From NCBI GenBank assembly GCA_963727285.1, contig CAVSFF010000010.1:1-5938 (forward strand): a DNA stretch of 5,938 nt. Reading direction: 5' to 3'. Below are positions 1-4,744 of the stretch, one piece after another. Below the pieces are notes generated by a model that saw only the letters and a program-made list of their open reading frames with translations, was not told the origin of the DNA and searched no databases. The DNA is from CAITWD01 sp963727285. Lineage in GTDB: Bacteria > Actinomycetota > Thermoleophilia > Miltoncostaeales > Miltoncostaeaceae. The position numbers and the translations under genes were made by a program. The first letter of the stretch is position 1. The number at the start of each line of letters is the position of its first letter.

Positions 1-4
1 CAAC

Positions 5-28
5 GACCCGTTCAACGAACGGGTCTTT
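5..28 (+). terminator. Rho-independent terminator hairpin
   Basis: GACCCGTTC (5-13) pairs perfectly with GAACGGGTC (17-25) across a 3-base loop, and TTT follows at 26-28. This reads best as an intrinsic terminator on the plus strand for a transcript entering from the left of the window. The stem is symmetrical and could also act on the minus strand just beyond the tRNA-Leu fragment, although the T tract is on the plus side. Confidence 0.6.
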
Positions 29-44
29 GCGGCCTGCTTACAGA

Positions 45-101
45 TAGGGACGGGGGGAGTCGAACCCCCACGAGGATTCCCCCAACGGTGTTTGAGACCG
101 T
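45..101 (-). tRNA. tRNA-Leu(CAA), 3' part only (attachment-site remnant)
   Basis: On the minus strand this reads as the 3' part of a tRNA. The anticodon stem ACGGT/ACCGT (97-101 with 85-89) encloses loop CTCAAAC, with anticodon CAA at 92-94. A 15-base variable region (70-84) has the length expected of a class II tRNA such as Leu. A T arm GGGGG-TTCGACT-CCCCC (53-69), the acceptor 3' strand CGTCCCT (46-52) and discriminator A (45) follow; CCA is not encoded. The acceptor 5' strand AGGGACG and a D arm should lie at about 102-135, but that sequence does not fit. The gene is therefore cut at the anticodon stem, which is where tRNA-targeting tyrosine integrases usually leave a duplicated 3' end. 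Integrase-arm-like repeats start 35 bp away at 136. The fragment is not expected to make a working tRNA. Confidence 0.8.
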
Positions 102-135
102 CGCGGAAACGCAATTAGCAGGGATTTGTCGCCGC

Positions 136-157
136 TTGCGCCAGTTCTTGCGCCAGT
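136..157 (+). repeat. Arm-type direct repeats, left end (TTGCGCCAGT x2)
   Basis: Two exact copies of TTGCGCCAGT at 136-145 and 148-157 have a 12-bp period and lie 35 bp from the tRNA-Leu break. Short direct repeats about one helical turn apart beside an att core are the usual binding sites for the N-terminal domain of tyrosine integrases. The same decamer recurs at 3722-3731, near the other proposed end of the element. Confidence 0.6.
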
Positions 158-247
158 GTCACGCGCCCAACGTCGCCAGGCGTGCCCGATTGCCCGCCCA
201 GCCACCAAGGGCCAAGCGCGATCTGCATGTGCCGTCGCGAAGTTCGA

Positions 248-919
248 TCAGCTGGTCGCTGGAGGGGCCTCGCGGCGTGCTCCCGGGCCCTTCATCACAA
301 GGATGCTCGTGACCACGAGCCAGATGGCGAGCGCAAAGACCGCTAGGAGGGTGTACGCGCCGTTCGGCGAGAAGAACCCGGATTGGGCAACCGCACCGAC
401 ATCGATAACGATGATCAGTGCCGCCAGTCCACTGACCGCGACGGACCAGACCGGCAAGATCTTCGATCGCGCCGTGGCGACCGCGAATGCGAACACCATC
501 AGGGCCAACGGCAAGAAGGCAAGCGACGACGCCAGCGACTGCATCTGGAAGAGGGCCTTGGTGAGCACGGGATCGCCGCCCGCCGACCCGTAGAACAAGG
601 TCCACTGCAAAACCCCCGAGATCGCGAAGATCGACACGAAGGTCGCCACTCCGGCCACCACGACGAACCCGAGCCGCTCTTCTCCATTCGCACGCAGTAG
701 CGACCCGAGAGTCGCGGCAAACCAGATCAGCGCCATCAGCCCGATCCCGACAAGGATCACCGACGTCAGGCCAGCGTTGCGGTTGCTGGCGTAGTCATGG
801 GCAATCGTTGTCCCCGAGTCGGACCAACTGGGATTGGCCCCCGTCGTGATGAACCCGATCGCGATCAGGACGACCGCGATGATGCCGCTACTTGCGGCGA
901 TCCGATCCCACTTGGTCAT
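248..919 (-). CDS. Six-helix integral membrane protein, unknown function
   Basis: A 223-residue protein that I do not recognise with certainty. It has six hydrophobic stretches of membrane-spanning length at about residues 9-27, 50-72, 83-105, 127-150, 155-178 and 188-209. The loops are short, apart from a polar segment after helix 1 (about 28-49), and the tail is charged. The overall look resembles DUF4386-like actinobacterial membrane proteins, but that is only an impression. The ATG at 919 is chosen because GGAGG lies 6 bases upstream and because the longer frame to 1375 runs antisense-like into the recombinase. A promoter-like pair lies at 973-1002. It sits between the left attachment scar and the recombinase, a usual cargo position. 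No residues suggest an enzyme or a particular transported substrate. Confidence 0.8.
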   Translation of the reverse strand: MTKWDRIAASSGIIAVVLIAIGFITTGANPSWSDSGTTIAHDYASNRNAGLTSVILVGIGLMALIWFAATLGSLLRANGEERLGFVVVAGVATFVSIFAISGVLQWTLFYGSAGGDPVLTKALFQMQSLASSLAFLPLALMVFAFAVATARSKILPVWSVAVSGLAALIIVIDVGAVAQSGFFSPNGAYTLLAVFALAIWLVVTSILVMKGPGARREAPPATS

Positions 920-972
920 CGCCGCCCTCCGAGTATCCGGCAATAAGCTTACGAATCTCAAGAATTGGCGCG

Positions 973-1002
973 AGCTTCCCACCGATGCGGATCCGATGTC
1001 AA
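973..1002 (-). promoter_or_regulatory. Candidate promoter of the membrane protein gene
   Basis: On the minus strand a perfect -35 hexamer TTGACA (1002-997) is followed after 18 bp by GAAGCT (978-973), which keeps only the A at position 2 and the final T of the actinobacterial TANNNT pattern. Transcription would start near 965, leaving a leader of about 45 bases before the ATG at 919 with its GGAGG site. The rest of the 248-bp gap (920-1167) holds only the hairpin at 1119-1146. Confidence 0.45.
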
Positions 1003-1118
1003 TACCTGATGACGACGAGCAATCCGCCGGTCGGGGCTGTGGTGGTGTCGAAGCGACTGCAGACAGCCGCGGCGGGTGCTGGGATGAGTGTGCGCTGCGA
1101 ACCGTGCATGACGCGGTG

Positions 1119-1146
1119 CCAAGCGACGGTTTACACCGCCGCTTGG
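1119..1146 (-). terminator. Hairpin downstream of the recombinase gene
   Basis: CCAAGCGACGGT (1119-1130) and ACCGCCGCTTGG (1135-1146) form a 12-bp stem with one mismatch around the 4-base loop TTAC. It lies 22 bp past the stop codon of the minus-strand recombinase, so it could end or stabilise that transcript. No T run follows on either strand, so intrinsic termination is not assured. Confidence 0.5.
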
Positions 1147-1167
1147 AGGACGCGCCGCGAGCGCCGC

Positions 1168-2001
1168 TCAACTTGTAATCGCGGCCAGTCTCGCAGCGGT
1201 GTTGGCGCGCTCGAGGTAGGCGTCGGCCAGGGCTGCGGCCTCCTCCTCGCCGGCGGGCATCAGGTGGCCGTAGCGGTCGAAGGTGGTGCTGATATTCGAG
1301 TGCCCCATGTAGACGCTCAGCGCCTTCGCGTTTACGCCGGCCGCGATCATCAGGCTCGCGAAGGGATGACGGCACTCATGTAGCCCGATCGGAACGAGGC
1401 CAGCCGCCTTCCATGCCGTGATCGCCCGCAGGCGCAGGCTGGAATGGTCGAAGTGATCTCTCGACTTGCCGGGGAACACGAGCCCAGCGCCGCCGCTTGC
1501 GAGCTTGACCTCGATCAGGACGTCTCGCAGCACGCCGAGGATCGGCACCTTGCGCATCCCGGCCCGCGACTTCGGCGTCACGTAGAGCCGGTTTCGGCGG
1601 TCCCACGACCGCCGGACACGGATCACGCCGCTCGCGAGGTCGACGTCATCCCACGAGAGCGCCTGCAACTCACCGCAGCGCAATCCGGAGTAGATCGCCG
1701 CCGCGTAGATCGGCCGATCGGCGGGGGAGAGAGCGGCCAACAGCTGCCGGGCCTCGGGGGGCGTCGTGTGGTCGAGGTCGAGCAGTCCCGCGTCTGCCTG
1801 CGCCTGGGTCATCTCCTCGTCACAGATGGGGCACGGCCGCCCGATCGCGGAGGGCAACAGGAGCGCGCGCGTCTGACGATGCGTGCGTCCGTATGACCTG
1901 TTCCTGTCTGCCTGTCCGCGACGCCTGCCGCACTTCGCACACACCATCGGTGAGTCGTTCGTGTGGCCGCACGTCGAGCATGCGTATCGGATAGATGCCA
2001 T
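1168..2001 (-). CDS. Chimeric HNH-nuclease/tyrosine-recombinase protein
   Basis: A 277-residue open frame joins two unrelated families. Residues 1-80 match the front half of a small HNH endonuclease: a zinc-binding pattern C8-x2-C11...C21-x2-C24, the segment YGRTHRQTRALLLP (37-50), a second pair C57-x2-C60, and the catalytic start LDLDH (74-78). The rest of an HNH fold is missing. From about residue 81 the sequence is the catalytic domain of an actinobacterial phage-type tyrosine integrase, with R108 (SGLRCGEL), K144 (TPKSRAG), H208 and R211 (LHECRH), H234 (MGHSN) and nucleophile Y244 (DRYGH). The integrase N-terminal arm-binding and SAM-like core-binding domains are absent. The ATG at 2001 starts the recognisable HNH part and overlaps the stop of an upstream mini-ORF (TGATG); the Shine-Dalgarno sequence is weak. 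The simplest explanation is an internal deletion fusing neighbouring HNH and int genes. The active-site residues survive, but site recognition and integration should not. Confidence 0.85.
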   Translation of the reverse strand: MASIRYACSTCGHTNDSPMVCAKCGRRRGQADRNRSYGRTHRQTRALLLPSAIGRPCPICDEEMTQAQADAGLLDLDHTTPPEARQLLAALSPADRPIYAAAIYSGLRCGELQALSWDDVDLASGVIRVRRSWDRRNRLYVTPKSRAGMRKVPILGVLRDVLIEVKLASGGAGLVFPGKSRDHFDHSSLRLRAITAWKAAGLVPIGLHECRHPFASLMIAAGVNAKALSVYMGHSNISTTFDRYGHLMPAGEEEAAALADAYLERANTAARLAAITS

Positions 2002-2147
2002 CAGTGGATCACCGCCGCCACTACGCGGCCATGGGCGGTCGTCGGCGGAGCTCGGCGCCCGAACGCGACAGACTGTCCCGGTAGGCCGATTGAGATTGCA
2101 GATAGCGTCGCGTCGGTCGTCAGGATGATTGCGCTGGCGACGGTCAT
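2001..2147 (-). CDS. Possible 48-residue ORF coupled to the chimeric recombinase
   Basis: Starting at ATG 2147, this frame has GAGG 8 bases upstream. It ends with a TGA that shares bases with the next ATG (TGATG at 2005-2001 region), an arrangement typical of translational coupling. The peptide begins MTVASAIILTTDATLSAIS, is mildly hydrophobic at first and ends AAVIH. I recognise no domain. It could be a small element gene, the tail of a gene lost to deletion, or chance. The rest of the 2148-2275 gap shows only the candidate cupin promoter. Confidence 0.3.
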   Translation of the reverse strand: MTVASAIILTTDATLSAISIGLPGQSVAFGRRAPPTTAHGRVVAAVIH

Positions 2148-2214
2148 CGGCCCGACCTCGGTGTCGTCGGCCAGTGACCCACGGCGAACGCGCGGCGAGC
2201 GATCGGGCGGGCGC

Positions 2215-2244
2215 TTGCTGCCTGGATCGCGGCGGTTGTAGCGT
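2215..2244 (+). promoter_or_regulatory. Candidate promoter of the cupin gene
   Basis: TTGCTG (2215-2220) and TAGCGT (2239-2244) are separated by 18 bp. The second hexamer fits the actinobacterial TANNNT pattern and the first keeps TTG. Transcription would start near 2251, immediately before an in-frame ATG at 2252 and 25 bases before the better-supported GTG at 2276. Confidence 0.35.
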
Positions 2245-2275
2245 CGGACCTATGGCAACGATCAAGGAGGCCAAC

Positions 2276-2638
2276 GTGGCCGAGCTTGAGATAAGGAGCA
2301 GTGACGCGGCGGACGAGACCCGCCCATTCGTTGACAAAGGCCGCGTCGACATCGTGAAGCTGGCTGGAGGCGTCGTCGGGAAGGGCGTGTTTGAGCCCGG
2401 CTGGCGCTGGTCCGAACATGTGAAGCCGATCGCCGGAACGGACAGCTGCCAGTCCGCGCACTTGGCGTACTGCGTGTCGGGTCGCATGGTTATCCGAATG
2501 GACGACGGGACCGAGAAGGAGATCGGCCCGGGGGACATTGTCGCCATCCCTCCGGGGCATGACGCCTGGGTCGTGGGCACTGAGCCGTGCGTCCAGGTCG
2601 ACTTCACTGGCATGAACACCTACGCCAAGCGCAACTAA
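2276..2638 (+). CDS. Small single-domain cupin protein
   Basis: A 120-residue single beta-barrel cupin. The first cupin motif region runs through EPGWRWSEHVKPIAGTDSCQ and AHLAYCVSGRMVIRMDDG, with His48 and His62 as possible metal ligands. The second is GDIVAIPPGHDAW (86-98), matching G-x5-P-x-G-x2-x with His95. Length and conserved blocks match the stand-alone cupins common in actinobacteria, whose biochemical role is mostly unassigned. I therefore give no substrate. The GTG at 2276 is preferred because AAGGAGG lies 5 bases upstream (2264-2270) and relatives start close to this point. An ATG at 2252 would add eight residues and could be read from an almost leaderless mRNA. The gene is transcribed away from the recombinase and ends in a strong hairpin. 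It is probably cargo. Confidence 0.9.
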   Translation: MAELEIRSSDAADETRPFVDKGRVDIVKLAGGVVGKGVFEPGWRWSEHVKPIAGTDSCQSAHLAYCVSGRMVIRMDDGTEKEIGPGDIVAIPPGHDAWVVGTEPCVQVDFTGMNTYAKRN

Positions 2639-2645
2639 GTAACCC

Positions 2646-2680
2646 CCGCTCCGGGTCCCAGGCGGCCCGGAGCGGTCCTC
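2646..2680 (+). terminator. Terminator of the cupin gene
   Basis: CCGCTCCGGG (2646-2655) and CCCGGAGCGG (2666-2675) form a perfect 10-bp stem with a 10-base loop, 8 bp past the cupin stop. TCCTCCTT follows. The symmetrical stem could also act on the convergent minus-strand transcript from 2728-2991. Confidence 0.7.
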
Positions 2681-2727
2681 CTTCGTGGGCGCGGTGAGAC
2701 TCGCGACGAGAGGCGCTTGGTCTGCGG

Positions 2728-2991
2728 TCATGCTTGCTGCCCATTCCGCCACAACTGGCGCGCGTCCTCGAGTGCCGCGGCATCGACTGCCAGGTCCGGG
2801 TGCTCGCATGCTGCGCGCCATCCCATACGGAATGAGTGCTCGGCGATGCGCACGAGGCGGTAGTCGCCGTGGCAACGGCGGCACGTCTGCGCCCCGCGCA
2901 TGCCGACGAACTTGGTGCCACACAAGTTGCAGGCGCGTGCCTGCTGTTGCGGGCGGTGGTGGTCGCCTCGCTTGCGGTGGTCGACGGCCAT
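2728..2991 (-). CDS. Small zinc-ribbon protein, unknown function
   Basis: An 87-residue basic protein with one clear zinc-binding pattern, C21-x2-C24-x12-C37-x2-C40 (CNLCG...CRRCHGD). A histidine- and arginine-rich N terminus precedes it, and a short helical region (about 62-85) rich in Ala, Asp and Glu follows. Small proteins of this type are common accessory genes in actinobacterial phages and integrative elements, where they may bind nucleic acid; no specific role can be assigned. The ATG at 2991 has a strong GAGGAGG site a few bases upstream. Its ATG overlaps the stop of the broken upstream frame (TGATG), which supports co-translation in a small minus-strand operon divergent from the helix-turn-helix gene. 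Confidence 0.65.
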   Translation of the reverse strand: MAVDHRKRGDHHRPQQQARACNLCGTKFVGMRGAQTCRRCHGDYRLVRIAEHSFRMGWRAACEHPDLAVDAAALEDARQLWRNGQQA

Positions 2992-3093
2992 CAGTCCTCC
3001 TCGAGATCGAAGTGCTCACGGACCAACGCATAGAGCCGCGCGGGTGGTCGTCAGAAAGCCCCTCGCCGGCGTACTTGTCTTGTCACTTCGCAT
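2991..3093 (-). pseudogene. Possible small ORF broken by two short duplications
   Basis: Read from the ATG at 3093, the frame begins MRSDK and shifts at a tandem ACAAG-ACAAG duplication (about 3074-3083, seen as CTTGT twice on the plus strand). A third frame then gives YAGEGLSDDHPR, and a second shift falls in a CGCGCG run, after which LYALVREHFDLEED follows to TGA. Removing one ACAAG and one CG restores a continuous 31-residue frame. Its stop overlaps the start of the zinc-ribbon gene. The coding quality of the rejoined peptide and the coupling argue that it was once a gene. Chance, or sequencing error, remains possible. Confidence 0.35.
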
Positions 3094-3104
3094 GCCTGTA
3101 GCAT
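3075..3104 (+). promoter_or_regulatory. Candidate promoter of the helix-turn-helix gene
   Basis: TTGTCT (3075-3080) and TAGCAT (3099-3104) lie 18 bp apart, and the second fits TANNNT. A start near 3111 would leave a leader of about 63 bases. The -35 element overlaps the CTTGT duplication of the broken divergent ORF. Confidence 0.3.
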
Positions 3105-3112
3105 CGCACCAG

Positions 3113-3162
3113 AGTTTCCACCGCGGTAGCCCTCCGGAACTGTCGTCAACTCAATGGAAACT
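3113..3162. promoter_or_regulatory. Spaced inverted repeat, possible operator
   Basis: AGTTTCCA (3113-3120) and TGGAAACT (3155-3162) are exact reverse complements with centres 42 bp apart, about four helical turns. They lie in the leader of the helix-turn-helix gene, between it and the divergent small genes. This would suit a dimeric regulator controlling both directions. An 8-bp palindrome ACCGCGGT (3120-3127) adjoins the first arm. Confidence 0.3.
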
Positions 3163-3173
3163 TGGAGGCAAGC

Positions 3174-3698
3174 ATGCATCTTCACGTCCGGATGCCCGGA
3201 GCGATGACGAACGATCCGCGCTATTCGGTCACCCTGCGCGAAGACGGCAGCCCGTGGCCGATCACGTTCCATTTTCTGCGCCTCACCGATCTCGAGACCG
3301 GCGAGATCACGACTACCAACGTCGGGTTTGAGATCGGCGAGCAATTCCTCCGCGCGCCGGGAGTCGCTTCAGGCCCCGACACCGATCCGACGGCGATCGA
3401 CCACCACGCGGTTCAGTGGGTTGCGAAGAACTACCTTCAATACCTCAAGATCGCCGAACAGTCACTCGCGCTCCAGATTGACGGCACGGGCGCACTGGCC
3501 GGTGCGCTGCGCGGGCGGCACCGAAAGCGGGCGAGGCTGACCGACGACTTCCTGCGCATGGTCGCCGCCGACTATCGGGCGCTTGCCGGCACTGGCGAGC
3601 CCGCCAATAAGAAGATCGCCGAGCTTTACAACGTGACTCCCGGCGGGGCGTCCAAATGGATCGCCCGCGCACGCGAGCGCGGACTTCTCGAGGACTAG
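3174..3698 (+). CDS. Helix-turn-helix DNA-binding protein of the integrative element
   Basis: A 174-residue protein. The C-terminal part has a helix-turn-helix: LTDDFLRMVAADYRAL (122-137) is followed by KKIAELYNVTPGGASKWIAR (146-165), with the turn around YNVTPGG, and it ends RERGLLED. The N-terminal 60 residues are strand-rich, and 70-100 look helical. Such proteins with a strand-rich N-terminal part and a terminal helix-turn-helix are common at the ends of actinobacterial integrative elements, where they probably act as regulators or as recombination helpers; which of these applies here is unknown. The ATG at 3174 is chosen because GGAGG (3164-3168) lies 5 bases upstream. A second in-frame ATG at 3204 has poorer spacing. 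The integrase-arm-like repeats begin three bases after the stop, so the gene lies right against the element end. Confidence 0.8.
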   Translation: MHLHVRMPGAMTNDPRYSVTLREDGSPWPITFHFLRLTDLETGEITTTNVGFEIGEQFLRAPGVASGPDTDPTAIDHHAVQWVAKNYLQYLKIAEQSLALQIDGTGALAGALRGRHRKRARLTDDFLRMVAADYRALAGTGEPANKKIAELYNVTPGGASKWIARARERGLLED

Positions 3699-3701
3699 GG
3701 C

Positions 3702-3731
3702 GCGCCAGTTTGGCGCCAGTTTTGCGCCAGT
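3702..3731 (+). repeat. Arm-type direct repeats, right end (GCGCCAGT x3)
   Basis: GCGCCAGT occurs at 3702-3709, 3713-3720 and 3724-3731 with an exact 11-bp period. The third copy extends to TTGCGCCAGT (3722-3731), identical to both copies at 136-157. Matching repeats near both ends of a segment that encodes an integrase are what separated P and P' arms look like. In the following stretch (3732-3821) I found neither a copy of the tRNA-Leu core nor a gene. Confidence 0.6.
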
Positions 3732-3821
3732 CGGTCCGGAAGTCAGGCGGCCTCGAACGGGCCATCCCCGCGAAGAGGGACCTCCCGACTCCTCCTCCGT
3801 ACGTTCGCGTTCATCGCACTG

Positions 3822-4376
3822 TCAGTTGCCGGTCACCGCCCACGTGCCGAGATCGAAGTAGAGGCCCGGCGGTGTGGGATTGACGATCGTGAGCAGTACG
3901 CCCGATGGGCTGACATTCGTCGTGACGCCCCCGACAGGGACGGCCGTTACCTGCGAGTAGAGACACAGGTACCCGCGGGCGGCCCTCGGAGCGAGTCTCG
4001 TACCTCGGCACTGGGGCGTCGACGCGCCGCCAGGTGGTATGCGTTGGACCTTCACCAAGGACTTGGTCGGCCAGAACCAGGAGATCGTTGATTCGAAGAC
4101 GGCGCCGTTGAGTGCTGATGTCGCGGTACCGCCAACCCAATAATTGCCTCGCAGCGTGGCTCCGGCGGGCAGCCGCGTGGGAAACGCTGTGGGGACGGTT
4201 CCATTCAACTTGACGACTGGAACCGAGCGGTTCTTGATCTGCCGGCCGGTAATCGTTCCCGGCTTGATAGACGCACCGTTGATGAGCCCCGTCGCGGCAG
4301 CGCCCACGCCGCTCACGGACACCACCAGTGCAAGGCCGCTCAGGATGAGAGGGGCTGAGATCTTCGGGAGTTGCAT
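3822..4376 (-). CDS. Exported INGASIK-type protein, paralog A
   Basis: A 184-residue protein with a Sec-type signal peptide: a short basic start, a hydrophobic core of about residues 9-23, then GVGAAATG with likely cleavage near 25-29. The motif GLINGASIKPGTITGRQIK (30-48) follows, then a mostly strand- and turn-rich body. It has two cysteines, C123 (TPQCRGT) and C138 (GYLCLY), and ends GTWAVTGN. The same blocks occur in the plus-strand gene at 4745-5341, including the identical 15-residue cysteine spacing, so a disulfide outside the membrane is likely. I recall such sequences as abundant uncharacterised exported proteins of Thermoleophilia; the function is unknown. The ATG at 4376 is the last start before the signal peptide, with AAGGG 8 bases upstream. 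Confidence 0.85.
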   Translation of the reverse strand: MQLPKISAPLILSGLALVVSVSGVGAAATGLINGASIKPGTITGRQIKNRSVPVVKLNGTVPTAFPTRLPAGATLRGNYWVGGTATSALNGAVFESTISWFWPTKSLVKVQRIPPGGASTPQCRGTRLAPRAARGYLCLYSQVTAVPVGGVTTNVSPSGVLLTIVNPTPPGLYFDLGTWAVTGN

Positions 4377-4483
4377 CGTCGTGCCCTTTGGTAAGCGGGT
4401 GGACGGCACTCGCCCCATTTCGCACACGCAACCGAAACGAGGGCGAGCCTGCGGGACGGCAGGTTTGCCGGCCCGAGAAGTCC

Positions 4484-4512
4484 ACCCTGGTCCGATCCGC
4501 CAGAGGGGTCAA
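4484..4512 (-). promoter_or_regulatory. Weak candidate promoter of paralog A
   Basis: On the minus strand TTGACC (4512-4507) and CAGGGT (4489-4484) are 17 bp apart. The second hexamer keeps only the A at position 2 and the T at position 6 of TANNNT. It would give a leader of about 100 bases before the ATG at 4376. Confidence 0.25.
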
Positions 4513-4586
4513 GATCGGGACAACTCCGCGGCGGCGAGTGTGGCCGCAATGCCCCGCGCGCCGTGCCCGGGACGACGCCATGGACC

Positions 4587-4610
4587 GATCGGCTCGGGGC
4601 GCTGCTCTAC
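4587..4610 (+). repeat. 24-bp perfect direct repeat, copy 1
   Basis: This 24-bp stretch, starting GATCGGCTCGG and ending GCTGCTCTAC, is identical to 5743-5766, and 27 of 28 bases match if the preceding GAC plus one base are included. In one plus frame both copies read TDRLGALLY. Here that frame is open from a GTG at 4563 to a TGA at 4713-4715 (50 residues), possibly a gene remnant. It lies 134 bp upstream of paralog B. Confidence 0.7.
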
Positions 4611-4697
4611 GAGAAGAGAGCGGCGCGCCACGCGATCTGCGCTGTCAGCGCCCAAGATGCGTCGCTCCCTGATATCGGGGCCATTGACCCGAGGCGC

Positions 4698-4726
4698 GTA
4701 ACTGCCGTTACTTGACGCACAGTCAA
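4698..4726. promoter_or_regulatory. Two adjacent small palindromes before paralog B
   Basis: GTAAC-TGCC-GTTAC (4698-4711) is followed directly by TTGAC-GCACA-GTCAA (4712-4726). Both are perfect 5-bp inverted repeats, 15 bases or fewer across, and they end 18 bp before the GTG start at 4745. A possible -35 TTGACC lies at 4684-4689, so the palindromes would cover the -10 and start-site region. They may be operators, or the second may be a leader hairpin. Confidence 0.35.
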
Positions 4727-4744
4727 CAAAGGAAAGGTGGAGCT

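Larger units (their letters stand above)
102..3735. mobile_element. Small degenerate integrative element (about 3.6 kb), approximate borders
   Basis: The left border is the break in tRNA-Leu(CAA). TTGCGCCAGT repeats lie just inside it at 136-157 and related GCGCCAGT repeats lie at 3702-3731, as expected for the two attP arms separated by integration. Between them are an integrase catalytic domain, part of an HNH nuclease, a zinc-ribbon protein and a helix-turn-helix protein, all typical of phage-like or integrative elements. A cupin and a membrane protein are probable cargo. No replication, relaxase, FtsK-like or capsid gene is visible. The right junction is uncertain, because no tRNA-Leu sequence is found between 3731 and the gene ending at 3822. 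The element may therefore be truncated or rearranged on that side. Confidence 0.6.

Noticed and set aside
102..140. 5' half of tRNA-Leu
   Set aside because: The expected acceptor strand AGGGACG and D-arm sequences are absent; the only similar string (CCCTGCTAA on the minus strand) does not pair.
920..1375. Upstream extension of the membrane protein frame
   Set aside because: It overlaps the conserved C-terminal part of the recombinase and has low-quality composition; GGAGG supports the ATG at 919.
2002..2619. N-terminal extension of the recombinase frame up to 2619
   Set aside because: The frame stays open, but it is the antisense of the well-supported cupin gene and then crosses non-coding sequence. 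Recognisable HNH sequence starts at the ATG at 2001.
2144..3031. 295-residue minus-strand ORF
   Set aside because: It is Arg/Pro-rich, antisense to the cupin and out of frame with the zinc-ribbon gene that has a strong Shine-Dalgarno sequence.
3702..3731. CRISPR array or plasmid iterons
   Set aside because: Only three copies with an 8-bp core and 11-bp period; there are no spacers, no cas genes and no replication initiator. The match to the left-end decamer favours integrase arm sites.
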